From Kitasatospora sp. A2-31 (lineage in GTDB: Bacteria; Actinomycetota; Actinomycetes; Streptomycetales; Streptomycetaceae): a stretch of 64,000 bases of DNA. Positions within the stretch are counted from its first letter, which is position 1, and every line of letters begins with the position of its first letter. Below the pieces are notes generated by a model. That model had not been told where the DNA came from. It worked only from the letters and a program-made list of their open reading frames with translations, and did no database searches. Positions 37,603 to 46,401 of this stretch are shown here, in pieces. Where the stretch lies: assembly GCF_022288725.1 (NCBI RefSeq), contig NZ_JAKNTA010000003.1, forward strand, positions 252,972 through 316,971, in the 5' to 3' direction. The translations under genes were made by a program, and so were the position numbers.

Positions 37603-39252
37603 TCACGGCTTCGGGCAGGAGTCGGCCTTCTGCCGCTCCTCGTCGGAGAAGCCGGGCAGGTCGCCCTGCGGCCCGGTGGCCGGGGCGGCGGCGCTCTGGC
37701 TGGGAGCCGCCGTGCTGGGCGTCTGGGTCGCGCTCGGGGTGGGCGCGGCCGCGGCCGGGGCCCGGCCGGTCGCGGACGGGCTGGGCGAACCGGCCGCCAG
37801 GAACCCGGCGTGCGCCACCGCCGCGGTGGGCGCCGCGGTGGGCTGGCCGGCCGCCGGCGTGCCCGCGGCGGCCTGGCCGTTCGCGTTCGCCCGGGCGTCG
37901 GCGACCCGGCGGCAGAAGGTGGCCTGCTCGGCCAGCTTCTTCACCTTGTCGTCGGCGTCGCCGAAGCTGCTCGCCGTGATGGTGTTCGTCACGTGGGTGC
38001 GCTGGTCCTGCGGCAGGTACTTGAGCTCGATGTCCTTGTACGAGGTGTGCACCGAGGACAGGTTCAGCCCCACCAGGTTCTGGTTGAGGCCCTGGTAGAT
38101 GGCGACGTGGTCGCCGTCGGCACCGACGTAGTACTGGCCCTGCGTCCACTTGTAGCCGAAGAAGCCGGCACCGCCGAGCAGGCCCAGGGTGACGAGCGCC
38201 ACCACCGAGAGCTTCAGCGCCTTGCCCTTGCGCTTGCGCGGCGGCTCGTCGTCGAAGTCCTCGGTGCCGTAGACGGACGGCTCGGCGGCGCCGTAGCCGC
38301 CGTCGTAGCCCTCCGCCGGGCCGAAGCCGCCCGGGGCGGCGCCGTACCCGGCGTCGTAGCCCTCGGCGGGGCCGAAGGCGCCCTGCGGGGAGCGCCCGAG
38401 GCCGGCCGCCCGGCCGGCCGGGGTGTCGGCGATCGAGCGGTCGGCCGCGGCCGAGGACGGCGGGGTGTCGGCGACCGCGCCGACGACCACCGGGACGTCG
38501 TTGAACTGCCCGCTCATGGTGTCGGTGGCGCCGACGTCGATGACGTCCGCCACGATGCAGGTGATGTTGTCCGGACCACCGCCGCGCAGCGCGAGCTGGA
38601 TCAGCTCCTGCACGGTCTGCTCGGGCGAGTAGAAGCTCCCGAGGGTGTCCTGCAGGGTCTGGTGGCTGACCGGACCGGAGAGGCCGTCGGAGCAGATGAG
38701 GTAGCGGTCGCCGGCCCGGACCTCGCGGATCGACAGGTCCGGCTCGACCTGGCCGCGGCCGTCCAGCGCCCGCATCAGCAGCGAGCGCTGCGGGTGGGTC
38801 TCGGCCTCCTCGGGCGTGATCCGACCCTCGTCGACCAGGCGCTGCACCCAGGTGTGGTCCTGGGTGATCTGCACCAGCGAGCCGTCCCGCAGCAGGTAGG
38901 CGCGGGAGTCGCCGACGTGCACCAGGCCCATCCGCTGGCCGGTCCACAGCATCGCGGTGAGGGTGCAGCCCATGCCCTCGAGCTGCGGATCCTCCTCGAC
39001 CATCTGCCGGAGGCGGTCGTTGGCGCCCTGGACGGCGTCGCCGAGCAGGGTCAGCAGGTCGGCGCCCGGCACGTCCTCGTCCAAGCGGACGATGGAGCCG
39101 AGCACCTCGGAGGACGCGACCTCACCGGCCGCGGCGCCGCCCATGCCGTCGGCCACGGCAAGCAGCCGCGGGCCGGCGTAGCCGGAGTCCTCGTTACCCT
39201 CCCGGATCAGCCCCTTGTGGGAGCCGGCGGCGAAGCGCAGCACCAGGGTCAT
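37603..39252 (-). CDS. pstP: PP2C-type serine/threonine phosphatase PstP
   Basis: Membrane phosphatase of 549 residues that reverses PknB-type phosphorylation. The catalytic domain (1-235) has metal-binding GLIREGNEDS, VADGMGGAAAGE, VHVGDSRAYLLRDG, YLICSDGLSGPV and GGPDNITCIVADV. A Gly/Tyr/Glu-rich linker leads to one membrane helix (LSVVALVTLGLLGGAGFFGY near 335-355) and an extracellular region ending in a Pro/Ala/Thr-rich tail. Start ATG, 52 bases after fhaB. Confidence 0.94.
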   Translation of the reverse strand: MTLVLRFAAGSHKGLIREGNEDSGYAGPRLLAVADGMGGAAAGEVASSEVLGSIVRLDEDVPGADLLTLLGDAVQGANDRLRQMVEEDPQLEGMGCTLTAMLWTGQRMGLVHVGDSRAYLLRDGSLVQITQDHTWVQRLVDEGRITPEEAETHPQRSLLMRALDGRGQVEPDLSIREVRAGDRYLICSDGLSGPVSHQTLQDTLGSFYSPEQTVQELIQLALRGGGPDNITCIVADVIDVGATDTMSGQFNDVPVVVGAVADTPPSSAAADRSIADTPAGRAAGLGRSPQGAFGPAEGYDAGYGAAPGGFGPAEGYDGGYGAAEPSVYGTEDFDDEPPRKRKGKALKLSVVALVTLGLLGGAGFFGYKWTQGQYYVGADGDHVAIYQGLNQNLVGLNLSSVHTSYKDIELKYLPQDQRTHVTNTITASSFGDADDKVKKLAEQATFCRRVADARANANGQAAAGTPAAGQPTAAPTAAVAHAGFLAAGSPSPSATGRAPAAAAPTPSATQTPSTAAPSQSAAAPATGPQGDLPGFSDEERQKADSCPKP

Positions 39253-39304
39253 GCGACCTGAGCCCCCCTCTGGGTCATGGACGGGATGCTGTCCCTCATG
39301 CGCT

Positions 39305-39835
39305 CTACTTCCGCAGTTCGATGACGGTCCTGCCGATACGGATCGGCATGCCCGGCTGGAGCGGTGTCGGCGCGGTCAGGCGCTGCCGGTCCAGATAGGT
39401 GCCGTTGGTGGAGCCTAGATCCTCGACCGTCCACTGCCCAGTCTGATCGGGATAGATCCTGGCATGCCGGGAGGACGCGTAGTCGTCGTCCAGGACGATG
39501 GTGGAGTCGTGCGCGCGGCCCAGCGTGATGGTCTGGCCCTGCAGCGCGACGGTGGTCCCGGCCAGCGAGCCCGCGACGACGACCAGCTGCGTCGGGGCAC
39601 CGCGGCGACGGCCGCCGCCCTGGGTCTGCTGGGTGGCCGGCTGCCCCTGCGGGGCGCGGCCGGGGGCCGTGGCGGCCCCGCCGGTCGCGGTCGCGGCGCC
39701 CCCGCGGCGCGAGGGCCGGGGGTTCACCCTGGTGCCGAAGAGGTCGCTGCGGATCACTTGGACCGCGACGATGACGAAGAGCCACAGCACGGCGAGGAAA
39801 CCCAGCCGCATGACCGTGAGGGTCAGTTCAGACAT
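39305..39835 (-). CDS. fhaB: FHA-domain protein FhaB
   Basis: Protein of 176 residues: an N-terminal membrane helix (LGFLAVLWLFVIVAVQVI), a basic Gln/Ala/Gly linker and a C-terminal FHA domain (ITLGRAHDSTIVLDDDYASSRHARI, then DLGSTNGTYLDRQRL) that binds phosphothreonine. In M. tuberculosis FhaB (FipA) links PknB signalling to FtsZ-FtsQ. Lies 12 bases after fhaA, so co-transcribed. Confidence 0.93.
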   Translation of the reverse strand: MSELTLTVMRLGFLAVLWLFVIVAVQVIRSDLFGTRVNPRPSRRGGAATATGGAATAPGRAPQGQPATQQTQGGGRRRGAPTQLVVVAGSLAGTTVALQGQTITLGRAHDSTIVLDDDYASSRHARIYPDQTGQWTVEDLGSTNGTYLDRQRLTAPTPLQPGMPIRIGRTVIELRK

Positions 39836-39847
39836 AACCGCGCCGCT

Positions 39848-40714
39848 CTACCCTTCGACCTGTCGGTAGACGATGGTGGTGGAGCCCACGACGATTCGCG
39901 AGCCGTCGCGGAGCGTAGCGCGCTGGGTGTGCTGTCCGTCCACCACGATGCCGTTGGTGGACCCGAGGTCCAGCACCATCGAGGGGGTGCCGGGGCGGAT
40001 CTCGGCGTGCTTGCGGGAGACACCGGGGTCGTCGATCCGCACGTCGGCCTCGGTCGAGCGGCCGAGCACGCAGGCGTTCCCGGAGATCTGGTGGCGGGCG
40101 CCGTTCACCTCGATCCAGCGGCGGACGGAGGTGCCGTGGCCGGCGCCCGGGAACGGGCGCACGTTGCCGCCCGCGGGCGGGGCGCCGGCGGGCATGGCGG
40201 GGGGCGCGGCCGGCGGCGGGGGCGCACTGTACCCGGCGGCGCCGGGCTGCTGCCACGGTGCGCCGGGGGCCGGGGCGGCCGGCGGGCGGCCGTAGCCGCC
40301 GCCCTGGGTGGGCTGCGCCGGGGCCTGCTGCTGCGGCTCCTCGGCGGCCAGGGTGCGGCTGCGCACCCGGTACAGGCCGGTGTCCAGGTCGTCGGCCTTC
40401 TCCAGGTTCACCTGGAGCGGGCCCATGAAGCTGTACCGCTGGGCCTCGGCGTACTCGCGGACCATGCCGGCCAGCTCGTTGCCCAGCTGGCCGGAGTAGG
40501 GGCTCAGGCGCTCGTAGTCGTGCGGGCTCAGCTCGACGATGAAGTCGTTGGGCACGACGGTGCGGTCGCGGTTCCAGATGCTCGCGTTGTTGTCGCACTC
40601 GCGCTGCAGGGCGCCGGCGATCTCCACGGGCTGGACCTCGGACTTGAACACCTTGGCGAAGGTGCCGTTGACGAGACCCTCAAGTCGCTGCTCGAACTTC
40701 TTCAGCACTCCCAT
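39848..40714 (-). CDS. fhaA: FHA-domain protein FhaA (DUF3662)
   Basis: Protein of 288 residues with the N-terminal DUF3662 domain (MGVLKKFEQRLEGLVNGTFAKVFKSEVQPVEIAGALQRE), a Gly/Pro/Gln linker and a C-terminal FHA domain (VLGRSTEADVRIDDPGVSRKHAEI, DLGSTNGIVVDG). In mycobacteria FhaA binds PknB and the pseudokinase domain of MviN and moderates cell-wall synthesis. ATG behind GAAGGGGG; the frame upstream is not used. First gene of the cluster; its promoter should lie in the following spacer. Confidence 0.94.
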   Translation of the reverse strand: MGVLKKFEQRLEGLVNGTFAKVFKSEVQPVEIAGALQRECDNNASIWNRDRTVVPNDFIVELSPHDYERLSPYSGQLGNELAGMVREYAEAQRYSFMGPLQVNLEKADDLDTGLYRVRSRTLAAEEPQQQAPAQPTQGGGYGRPPAAPAPGAPWQQPGAAGYSAPPPPAAPPAMPAGAPPAGGNVRPFPGAGHGTSVRRWIEVNGARHQISGNACVLGRSTEADVRIDDPGVSRKHAEIRPGTPSMVLDLGSTNGIVVDGQHTQRATLRDGSRIVVGSTTIVYRQVEG

Positions 40715-41131
40715 GGGGCACCCCCTTCCAGGGTTCGTTCGCCTGCCTGCCGACCGGATCCCGGGGAGCCGGTCGCGCCTACTTGCGGTACTTCCGTACT
40801 GATCGTATCCACGCCGGGGCCATCCGTACGGTTCCCGGACCGCGTGGTGCCCGGGGGTGGGCTCGGACACACAGGGTGACGCATCCCCGCGGCAGCATGC
40901 CAGGGCTACCCCTCCGACAGGTGCCTCATCCCTCGCTCGCCAGTTCGCCGGGCATCCGTTCGGATGCGCTCGGCCGCTCCGGGAAACGGATTCGGAGGTG
41001 GCCCGCAGGTCGTGCTACTGTTTTCCACGTCGGAAGGGGCGCCCGCAAGGGAGCCGGATCGAAGAGCCGCGAAGGTCCACATGGTACCGGGCGGATCGGC
41101 TGGTCGGCTGGCAACCACGACAAACACCCAT
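40715..41131. other. Divergent spacer between fhaA and tRNA-Leu
   Basis: No gene is supported in this 417-base stretch. It must hold the promoters for the leftward fhaA cluster and for tRNA-Leu. A small palindrome-like element, GGTACTTCCGTACT, lies near 40787-40800, and a -10-like TACTGT near 41025 could serve the tRNA. Neither has a clear -35 partner. Confidence 0.35.
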
Positions 41132-41215
41132 GCGCGGGTGGCGGAATAGGCAGACGCGCTGGATTCAGGTTCCAGTGCCCGAAAGGGCGTGGGGGTTCAA
41201 CTCCCCCCTCGCGCA
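41132..41215 (+). tRNA. tRNA-Leu (anticodon CAG)
   Basis: Class II tRNA with a variable arm (TGCCCGAAAGGGCGT). Acceptor GCGCGGG pairs with CTCGCGC (one G-T), anticodon loop TTCAGGT, T-arm GGGGGTTCAACTCCCCC, discriminator A. CCA is not encoded. Followed by a classical terminator. Confidence 0.96.
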
Positions 41216-41220
41216 CAGCG

Positions 41221-41253
41221 AAACCCCGCAGGTCTTCGGATCTGCGGGGTTTT
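41221..41253 (+). terminator. tRNA-Leu terminator
   Basis: Fourteen-bp stem (41221-41234 and 41239-41252, one G-T) capped by the very stable TTCG tetraloop and followed by a T-rich stretch (TTTTCTCGTTTC). The most classical rho-independent terminator in the window. Confidence 0.92.
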
Positions 41254-41347
41254 CTCGTTTCTCCGCGGTTCCGCCCCGGCCCGTCGGGGGAGTCCGCGGC
41301 CCGTCGGGGCGGTCCCGCGGTGCGTCGCCGGAGGCCGCGCGGCCGGC

Positions 41348-42493
41348 TCAGCCCCCGCCGGCCGGCAGGTCGGCGCGGACCTCGAAGCCGCCCTCGGGGG
41401 TCGGCCCGGCCGTGAGCGTGCCACCGAGCAGCTGGGCGCGCTCCCGCAGGCCGACCAGCCCGTGCCCGCCGCCCGGCAGCGTCTCGGCCGGCCGCACCGG
41501 CGGGGCGTCGTTGCGGACCTCGACCCGCAGCCGGCGGCCGCGGGCGCTGACCCTCACGTGGACGGCGGCCTCCGGCGCGTACTTGGTGATGTTGGTGAGC
41601 GCCTCCTGCACCGTCCGGTAGGCGGCCCGTTCGACCGCCTCCGGCCAGGGCCGGTCGCCGGGCGCCAGCTCGGCCTCGGCGGTCAGACCGCTCTCCCGGA
41701 TCAGCTGCGGCAGGTCGGCCAGCCGGGGCTGCGGGGCCAGCGGGGCGTCCGGGCGCAGGCCTGAGGTGCGCAGCACCCCGACCATCTGCCGCAGCTCCTC
41801 GAGCGTGCGCACGGAGAGCTCCCGGATGGTCCGGGCGGTGGCGGCGGCGGCCGGATCGGCGGTGCTGACCTGGAGGGCCCCGGCCTGGATGCTGATCAGG
41901 CTGACCTGGTGCGAGACCACGTCGTGCATCTCCCGGGCCAGCCGGCCGCGCTCGCTGATCAGGACCCGCTCCGCGAGCAGCCGGCTCTCCCGCTCCTGGC
42001 CCCGGGTCAGCTCGTCCAGCCGGGCGGCCAGCTCGCGCCGGGTGCGGGAGAGCAGCCCGGTGGCGGCCGGACCGGCGGCCAGCATGACCGACTGGATCGC
42101 GTACAGGGCGGTGTCCCGGTTGAGCGCGAAGGTCTGCTCGGACAGTGGCCAGTGGAAGAACTCGACCAGGGCGAAGAGGGTCGCGGACGGCACCACCACG
42201 CGCGGGGAGGGGCGCTCGGCGGCCACCGTGTAGACGGCGGTTATCGGGGCGAGCCAGATGTCGTCGACGTAGCTGCCGGGCATGGTCAGCAGCAGCACGG
42301 TGACCGGGAAGCGCCGGCGCCAGAGCAGGGCGACGGCGGCGAGCGTCGAGAACAGGACCTGCCACCAGGGTGCGTCCCGGGCCACCAGCGCGGCGTCCAC
42401 CAGGGAGTAGAGGGTGGGCAGCAGCAGCATCAGCCAGGGCGCCGTGTACCAGGGCCCCGCCGGTCTGGCGGGGGGCGGTCCGTCCGTGCTCAT
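41348..42493 (-). CDS. Two-component sensor histidine kinase (HisKA_3 type)
   Basis: NarX/DesK-class kinase of 381 residues. Four to five membrane helices occupy residues 15-145; a coiled linker leads to phosphoacceptor H190 in REMHDVVSHQVSLISIQ. The HATPase has an N box (EALTNITKYAPEA) and GGGHGLVGLRERAQLLGG. The stimulus is unknown; the membrane sensor lacks a large outside loop. Its ATG overlaps the response-regulator stop, so the regulator is translated first. The divergent DUF2156 membrane gene nearby is a plausible target, by position only. Confidence 0.92.
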   Translation of the reverse strand: MSTDGPPPARPAGPWYTAPWLMLLLPTLYSLVDAALVARDAPWWQVLFSTLAAVALLWRRRFPVTVLLLTMPGSYVDDIWLAPITAVYTVAAERPSPRVVVPSATLFALVEFFHWPLSEQTFALNRDTALYAIQSVMLAAGPAATGLLSRTRRELAARLDELTRGQERESRLLAERVLISERGRLAREMHDVVSHQVSLISIQAGALQVSTADPAAAATARTIRELSVRTLEELRQMVGVLRTSGLRPDAPLAPQPRLADLPQLIRESGLTAEAELAPGDRPWPEAVERAAYRTVQEALTNITKYAPEAAVHVRVSARGRRLRVEVRNDAPPVRPAETLPGGGHGLVGLRERAQLLGGTLTAGPTPEGGFEVRADLPAGGG

Positions 42494-43161
42494 GCGCCGT
42501 CGCCGGGCTTGGGCCGCACCAGGCCGGCCCGGTGGGCGATGACGGCGGCCTGCACCCGGTTGGCGGCGCCGAGCTTCCCGAGGATCGCGCTGATGTGGTC
42601 CTTCACCGTGCCGGTGCCGAGGAAGAGCCGGTCGGCGATCTCGGCGTTGGACAGGCCCTCGCCGAGCAGCGCCAGCACGTCGAGCTCGCGGCCGGTGAGG
42701 GAGCGGGCCAGGCCGGCCGCCTCGGCGTCCGGCCCGCCGCCGTCCACGTAGCCGCCGATCACGGTGCGGGTGACGGTCGGGGAGAGGATGTTGCCGCCGG
42801 CCGCCAGCACCCGGACGGCGTGCACCAGCTGGTCGGGGGCGGTGTCCTTGAGCAGGAAGCCGGCCGCGCCGGCGCGCAGGGCGGTGCCGATGTACTCGTC
42901 GGTGTCGAAGGTGGTCAGCATCGCCACGGCCGGGGGGTCGGGGAGGGCCCGCAGCCGCCGCAGCACGGAGATCCCGTCCAGGTCGGGCATCCGGATGTCG
43001 AGCAGCACCACGTGCGGGCGCAGGCGCAGGACGCACTGCTCGGCCTGCCCCCCGGAGCAGTCGCCGACCACCTCCAGATCGGGGGCGGAGCCGACGATCA
43101 GGCCGAGGCCGGAGCGGACCAGGATCTCGTCGTCGACGATCAGCACACGGGTGGTGGTGAT
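42490..43161 (-). CDS. LuxR/NarL-family response regulator, apparent ATC start
   Basis: Regulator of 223 residues: receiver with D10-D11, phosphoacceptor D55 in VVLLDIRMPD, and the switch Thr/Lys (TTFDTD, FLLKD); then a LuxR helix-turn-helix (LTGRELDVLALLGEGLSNAEIADRLFLGTGTVKDHI). The expected first codon of the typical MTTTRVLIVDDE is ATC, with GAGGAGG six bases upstream. The next in-frame start upstream lies near 43300 and would add about 46-60 Arg/Pro-rich residues unlike the family; a GTG inside RVLIVDD is too late. So either ATC initiates, or a base is wrong. Coupled to the kinase gene by overlap. Confidence 0.88.
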   Translation of the reverse strand: MTTTRVLIVDDEILVRSGLGLIVGSAPDLEVVGDCSGGQAEQCVLRLRPHVVLLDIRMPDLDGISVLRRLRALPDPPAVAMLTTFDTDEYIGTALRAGAAGFLLKDTAPDQLVHAVRVLAAGGNILSPTVTRTVIGGYVDGGGPDAEAAGLARSLTGRELDVLALLGEGLSNAEIADRLFLGTGTVKDHISAILGKLGAANRVQAAVIAHRAGLVRPKPGDGA

Positions 43162-43301
43162 GGTCCCCTCCTCGGTTCGGGCGCCCGGGCCCGCCGGTCC
43201 GCGCTCGATGTGGTCTGTTTGCGCGGTTTCGAGACTAGTGCGTGGCCGGCGATCCGTGCCGGGCCGGCGTGCGCGGGGGCGGAACGCACGACGGGTGTGC
43301 A

Positions 43302-43321
43302 CCCCCGCCGTTCGGCGGGGG
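43302..43321. promoter_or_regulatory. Hairpin in the divergent two-component/DUF2156 spacer
   Basis: CCCCCGCC and GGCGGGGG around GTTC form a perfect stem-loop inside the 344-base spacer between divergent genes. As neither gene ends here, a terminator is not needed; an operator for the adjacent response regulator or a leader hairpin is more likely. GTGTGCAC precedes it directly. Otherwise the spacer shows no gene. Confidence 0.4.
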
Positions 43322-43505
43322 TCGGAATCGCCTACCGGGTTCACGCAATTCTCATCCGGGGTGGGGAACCATGGAATTGGCTGCCCCTTTGCCGGTTCTT
43401 CCGGCCTCGGCGAGGGCCGCTGGTCAGTCCGTCGGGCCCGTGCGGGCGCCCGGCGCCGGGCCGTGTGCGGATGCGCCCCATCATCTGATCGTTTGGAATT
43501 GAGCT

Positions 43506-45335
43506 GTGTCGTCCACTGTGAAGTCGGAGCCGTCCGCCGCCTCGACCGGGTCCCGGCCGGGGTCCCTGCTGGACCGGTGGCGCCCGCGCGCCGCGACGGC
43601 CACCGTCTGGTACCTGCGCCTGATCGCGCTGCTGAACCTGGTGACCGTGCTGCTGGCGCCGTTCCGGGACCAGGTCGAGACGCACAACGAGGGCGAGTAC
43701 TTCACCCCCTACCTGATGACGGCAGGCCTCAGCAGCGCCGTGCTGTCGGTGTTCCTCGCCATCGCGATGCGGCGGCGCAAGCGGGCCGCGTGGATCTTCA
43801 ACACCGCGCTGGCCGGGCTCTTCGCGCTGCTCTACCTGGTGGCCATGGCGCTGCCCGGCGAGGGTTTCGACCGGCACCCGCTGAACTACGTCTCCACCGT
43901 GCTGACCTGCTCCTTCGTGCTGGCTCTGCTGGTCGGGCGGAAGGAGTTCACCTCCAAGGGCGACCGCTCCAACCCGAAGACCGCGGCGGCCACCTTCGTC
44001 GGCGGCCTCGCCTTCGGCGGCGTCGTCGGCGCCCTGCTGGTCTGGCTGGCCAACGACCGCTCGGGCGCCGACTTCTGGGACCTCTTCCGCTACTCGGTCG
44101 GCCGCATGATCACCATCACGCCGTCCGAGCACCTGCGCTCGGTGATCTCCGCGCCGACCTGGGTCAACGCGGTGATCAACGCGATGGGCGCGGTGCTTTT
44201 CCTGCTCGTCCTCTACGTGGCCTTCCGTAGCCCCCGGGGCAAGGAGCTGCTGACCCCGGAGGACGAGGAGCAGCTGCGCGGGCTGCTGGACAAGCAGGGC
44301 GAGCGGGACTCGCTGGGCTACTTCGCGCTGCGCCGGGACAAGGCCGTGGTGTTCTCCCCCAGCGGCAAGGCGGCGGTGACCTACCGGGTGGTCGGCGGGG
44401 TCTCGCTGGCCTCGGGCGACCCGATCGGGGACCCGGAGGCCTGGCCCGGCGCGATCGACGCCTGGCTGGCCGAGGCCCGCGAGCACGCCTGGGCGCCGGC
44501 CGTGATGGGGGCCTCCGAGGAGGCCGGGGTGATCTACGCCCGGCACGGGCTGGACGCGCTGGAGCTGGGCGACGAGGCGATCGTCGAGCTGGACGAGTTC
44601 TCGCTGGACGGCCGGGCGATGCGGGTGGTGCGCCAGGCCTACAACCGGGTCAAGCGGGCCGGCTACACGGTGCGGATCCGGCGGCACGAGGCCATCCCGG
44701 AGTCCGAGATGGCCGAGCTGGTGGCCAAGGCCGACCAGTGGCGCGACGGCGCGACCGAGCGCGGCTTCTCGATGGCGCTCGGCCGGCTCGGCGACCCGGC
44801 CGACGGGCGCTGCGTGATGCTGGAGTGCCACGACGGCGACGGCGAGCTGAAGGCGTTGCTGAGCTTCGTCCCGTGGGGGCCGGACGGGCTCTCGCTGGAC
44901 CTGATGCGCCGGGCCCGGGACACCGAGAACGGCCTGATGGAGTTCATGGTGATCGAACTCCTGCAGCGTGCGGACGAGGTCGGGCTGAAGCGGGTCTCGC
45001 TGAACTTCGCGATGTTCCGTTCCGTTTTCGAGCGCGGTTCGCGGCTGGGCGCCGGGCCGGTGCTCCGGCTCTGGCGCTCCGTGCTGGGCTTCTTCTCCCG
45101 CTGGTGGCAGATCGAATCCCTGTACCGGGCCAACGCCAAGTACCGGCCGATCTGGGAGCCGCGTTATCTGCTCTTCGAGAAGAGCAGCGAGATTCCGCGG
45201 ATCGGTATCGCGAGCGCCCGGGCCGAGGGCTTCATCACCGCACCGAGCCTGCCCGCTCTGTTCCGTCGCCGGCACTCCGGGACCGCCGTGGCGGTTCCCC
45301 GGGTGCCGGTGGCGGCGCGGGACGGGAAGGGGTAG
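43506..45335 (+). CDS. DUF2156 (MprF/LysX-like) phosphatidylglycerol lysyltransferase-domain protein
   Basis: Membrane protein of 609 residues. The first 250 residues carry about six helices, fewer than the 14 of full MprF. The C-terminal 350 residues are the GNAT-like DUF2156 domain (FALRRDKAVVFSPSGKAAVTYRVVGGVSLASGDPIG, SLDLMRRARDTENGLMEFMVIELL, SLNFAMFRSVFERG). It probably transfers an amino acid from aminoacyl-tRNA to a membrane lipid, changing surface charge. In mycobacterial LysX this part is fused to a lysyl-tRNA synthetase; no synthetase is fused here. GTG start with a weak ribosome site. Confidence 0.85.
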   Translation: MSSTVKSEPSAASTGSRPGSLLDRWRPRAATATVWYLRLIALLNLVTVLLAPFRDQVETHNEGEYFTPYLMTAGLSSAVLSVFLAIAMRRRKRAAWIFNTALAGLFALLYLVAMALPGEGFDRHPLNYVSTVLTCSFVLALLVGRKEFTSKGDRSNPKTAAATFVGGLAFGGVVGALLVWLANDRSGADFWDLFRYSVGRMITITPSEHLRSVISAPTWVNAVINAMGAVLFLLVLYVAFRSPRGKELLTPEDEEQLRGLLDKQGERDSLGYFALRRDKAVVFSPSGKAAVTYRVVGGVSLASGDPIGDPEAWPGAIDAWLAEAREHAWAPAVMGASEEAGVIYARHGLDALELGDEAIVELDEFSLDGRAMRVVRQAYNRVKRAGYTVRIRRHEAIPESEMAELVAKADQWRDGATERGFSMALGRLGDPADGRCVMLECHDGDGELKALLSFVPWGPDGLSLDLMRRARDTENGLMEFMVIELLQRADEVGLKRVSLNFAMFRSVFERGSRLGAGPVLRLWRSVLGFFSRWWQIESLYRANAKYRPIWEPRYLLFEKSSEIPRIGIASARAEGFITAPSLPALFRRRHSGTAVAVPRVPVAARDGKG

Positions 45336-45524
45336 TCCCTCCGCCGGGGGGCGGAGGGGACCGGTCGTCCGGATGGGGGTGTTTCGCGCTGTTCCCTCCC
45401 CCCAGAGGATGACGCGGCTCCCCTTCTATGCCGATGTGGATTCATTAATCGGCTTCTAATGTTGGGGTGGGTCGGGAAGGCGTTCCGGCTGCGGGGATGG
45501 CTTCGGGGATTTGGAGAGACTGTT

Positions 45525-46328
45525 GTGGTTGACCTGACCCACGCGGGGGGCGTGCGAAAGGGGCCGCTGGCTATTGCCGGAGCGGCCGCTGTCGCCGAGT
45601 GGGGATTGCTGTTCGGCACGGTTCGCGAGCGACTGGTGGCGAGGAAGTTCGCCGCCGTCCCGCTCGCCACCGCGGCGACGGCCCTGATCCTGCTGTTCAG
45701 CATCGTCCAGCACCTGCCGGGCGGGGAGCGGCTCGTCACCCACATCGGGGTGGTGAAGGCCGCGCTGCCGCTGGAGGTCTCGCTGCTGCGGACGCCGCTG
45801 TCGCTGTACGTGCCGGCGCTGGACCTGCCGGTCTGGGGGGCGCTGGCGCAGGTCTTCGTGGTCTTCGGCATCGCCGAGATCGTGCTCGGCCGGCGGCTGA
45901 CCCTGGTGGTGGCCTACGCCTGCACGCTGGCCGGGACGCTGTTCGCCCGGGTAGGGGTGGCGATCGGCCCGGAGCACGTGTTCGGCTTCCCGAAGTGGGT
46001 CTCCCACGTCCGCGACACCGGCCCGTCGGCGGCCGTGGTGGCGCTGGCGATCTGCATCGCCTTCCGCTGCCGGGCCTGGTTCACGGCCGGTCTGGTGGTG
46101 GCGCTGATGGTCGGCGAGGCGATCATCCTGCCGAACCTGGCGGGTCTGGAGCACGTGGTCGCGGTGATCATGGCGCTGCTGATCGCCGTCTCGGTGGAGG
46201 TGTTCGGGGACTTCTGGCCCCGCGTGCTGGCCGGGGTCGGCGCGGCCGCATCGGTGGCCGCGGCCGCCTCGATGGAGGTGGCCGCCGAGGCCCGCCGCCG
46301 GACGTCCGCCGGCGCCGCCCAGGCCTGA
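45525..46328 (+). CDS. Polytopic membrane protein, possibly rhomboid-like
   Basis: Protein of 267 residues with six or seven hydrophobic helices (for example FAAVPLATAATALILLFSIV, WGALAQVFVVFGIAEIVLG, SAAVVALAICIAFRC). No catalytic motif is evident, though DTGPSAAVVAL could be a degenerate rhomboid active-site region; in some actinomycetes a rhomboid-like protein lies beside the DUF2156 gene, by my recollection. GTG chosen because GGAGAG precedes it; an ATG 22 codons earlier is possible. The gene follows the DUF2156 gene by about 190 bases, in the same direction. Confidence 0.7.
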   Translation: MVDLTHAGGVRKGPLAIAGAAAVAEWGLLFGTVRERLVARKFAAVPLATAATALILLFSIVQHLPGGERLVTHIGVVKAALPLEVSLLRTPLSLYVPALDLPVWGALAQVFVVFGIAEIVLGRRLTLVVAYACTLAGTLFARVGVAIGPEHVFGFPKWVSHVRDTGPSAAVVALAICIAFRCRAWFTAGLVVALMVGEAIILPNLAGLEHVVAVIMALLIAVSVEVFGDFWPRVLAGVGAAASVAAAASMEVAAEARRRTSAGAAQA

Positions 46329-46401
46329 CCGTGGGGCCCGCTCGCCCCGGGGTGGTGCTCGGGGCGGGCGGGCAGCGGGTTCGGGCCAGGGGCGGCGGGG
46401 C

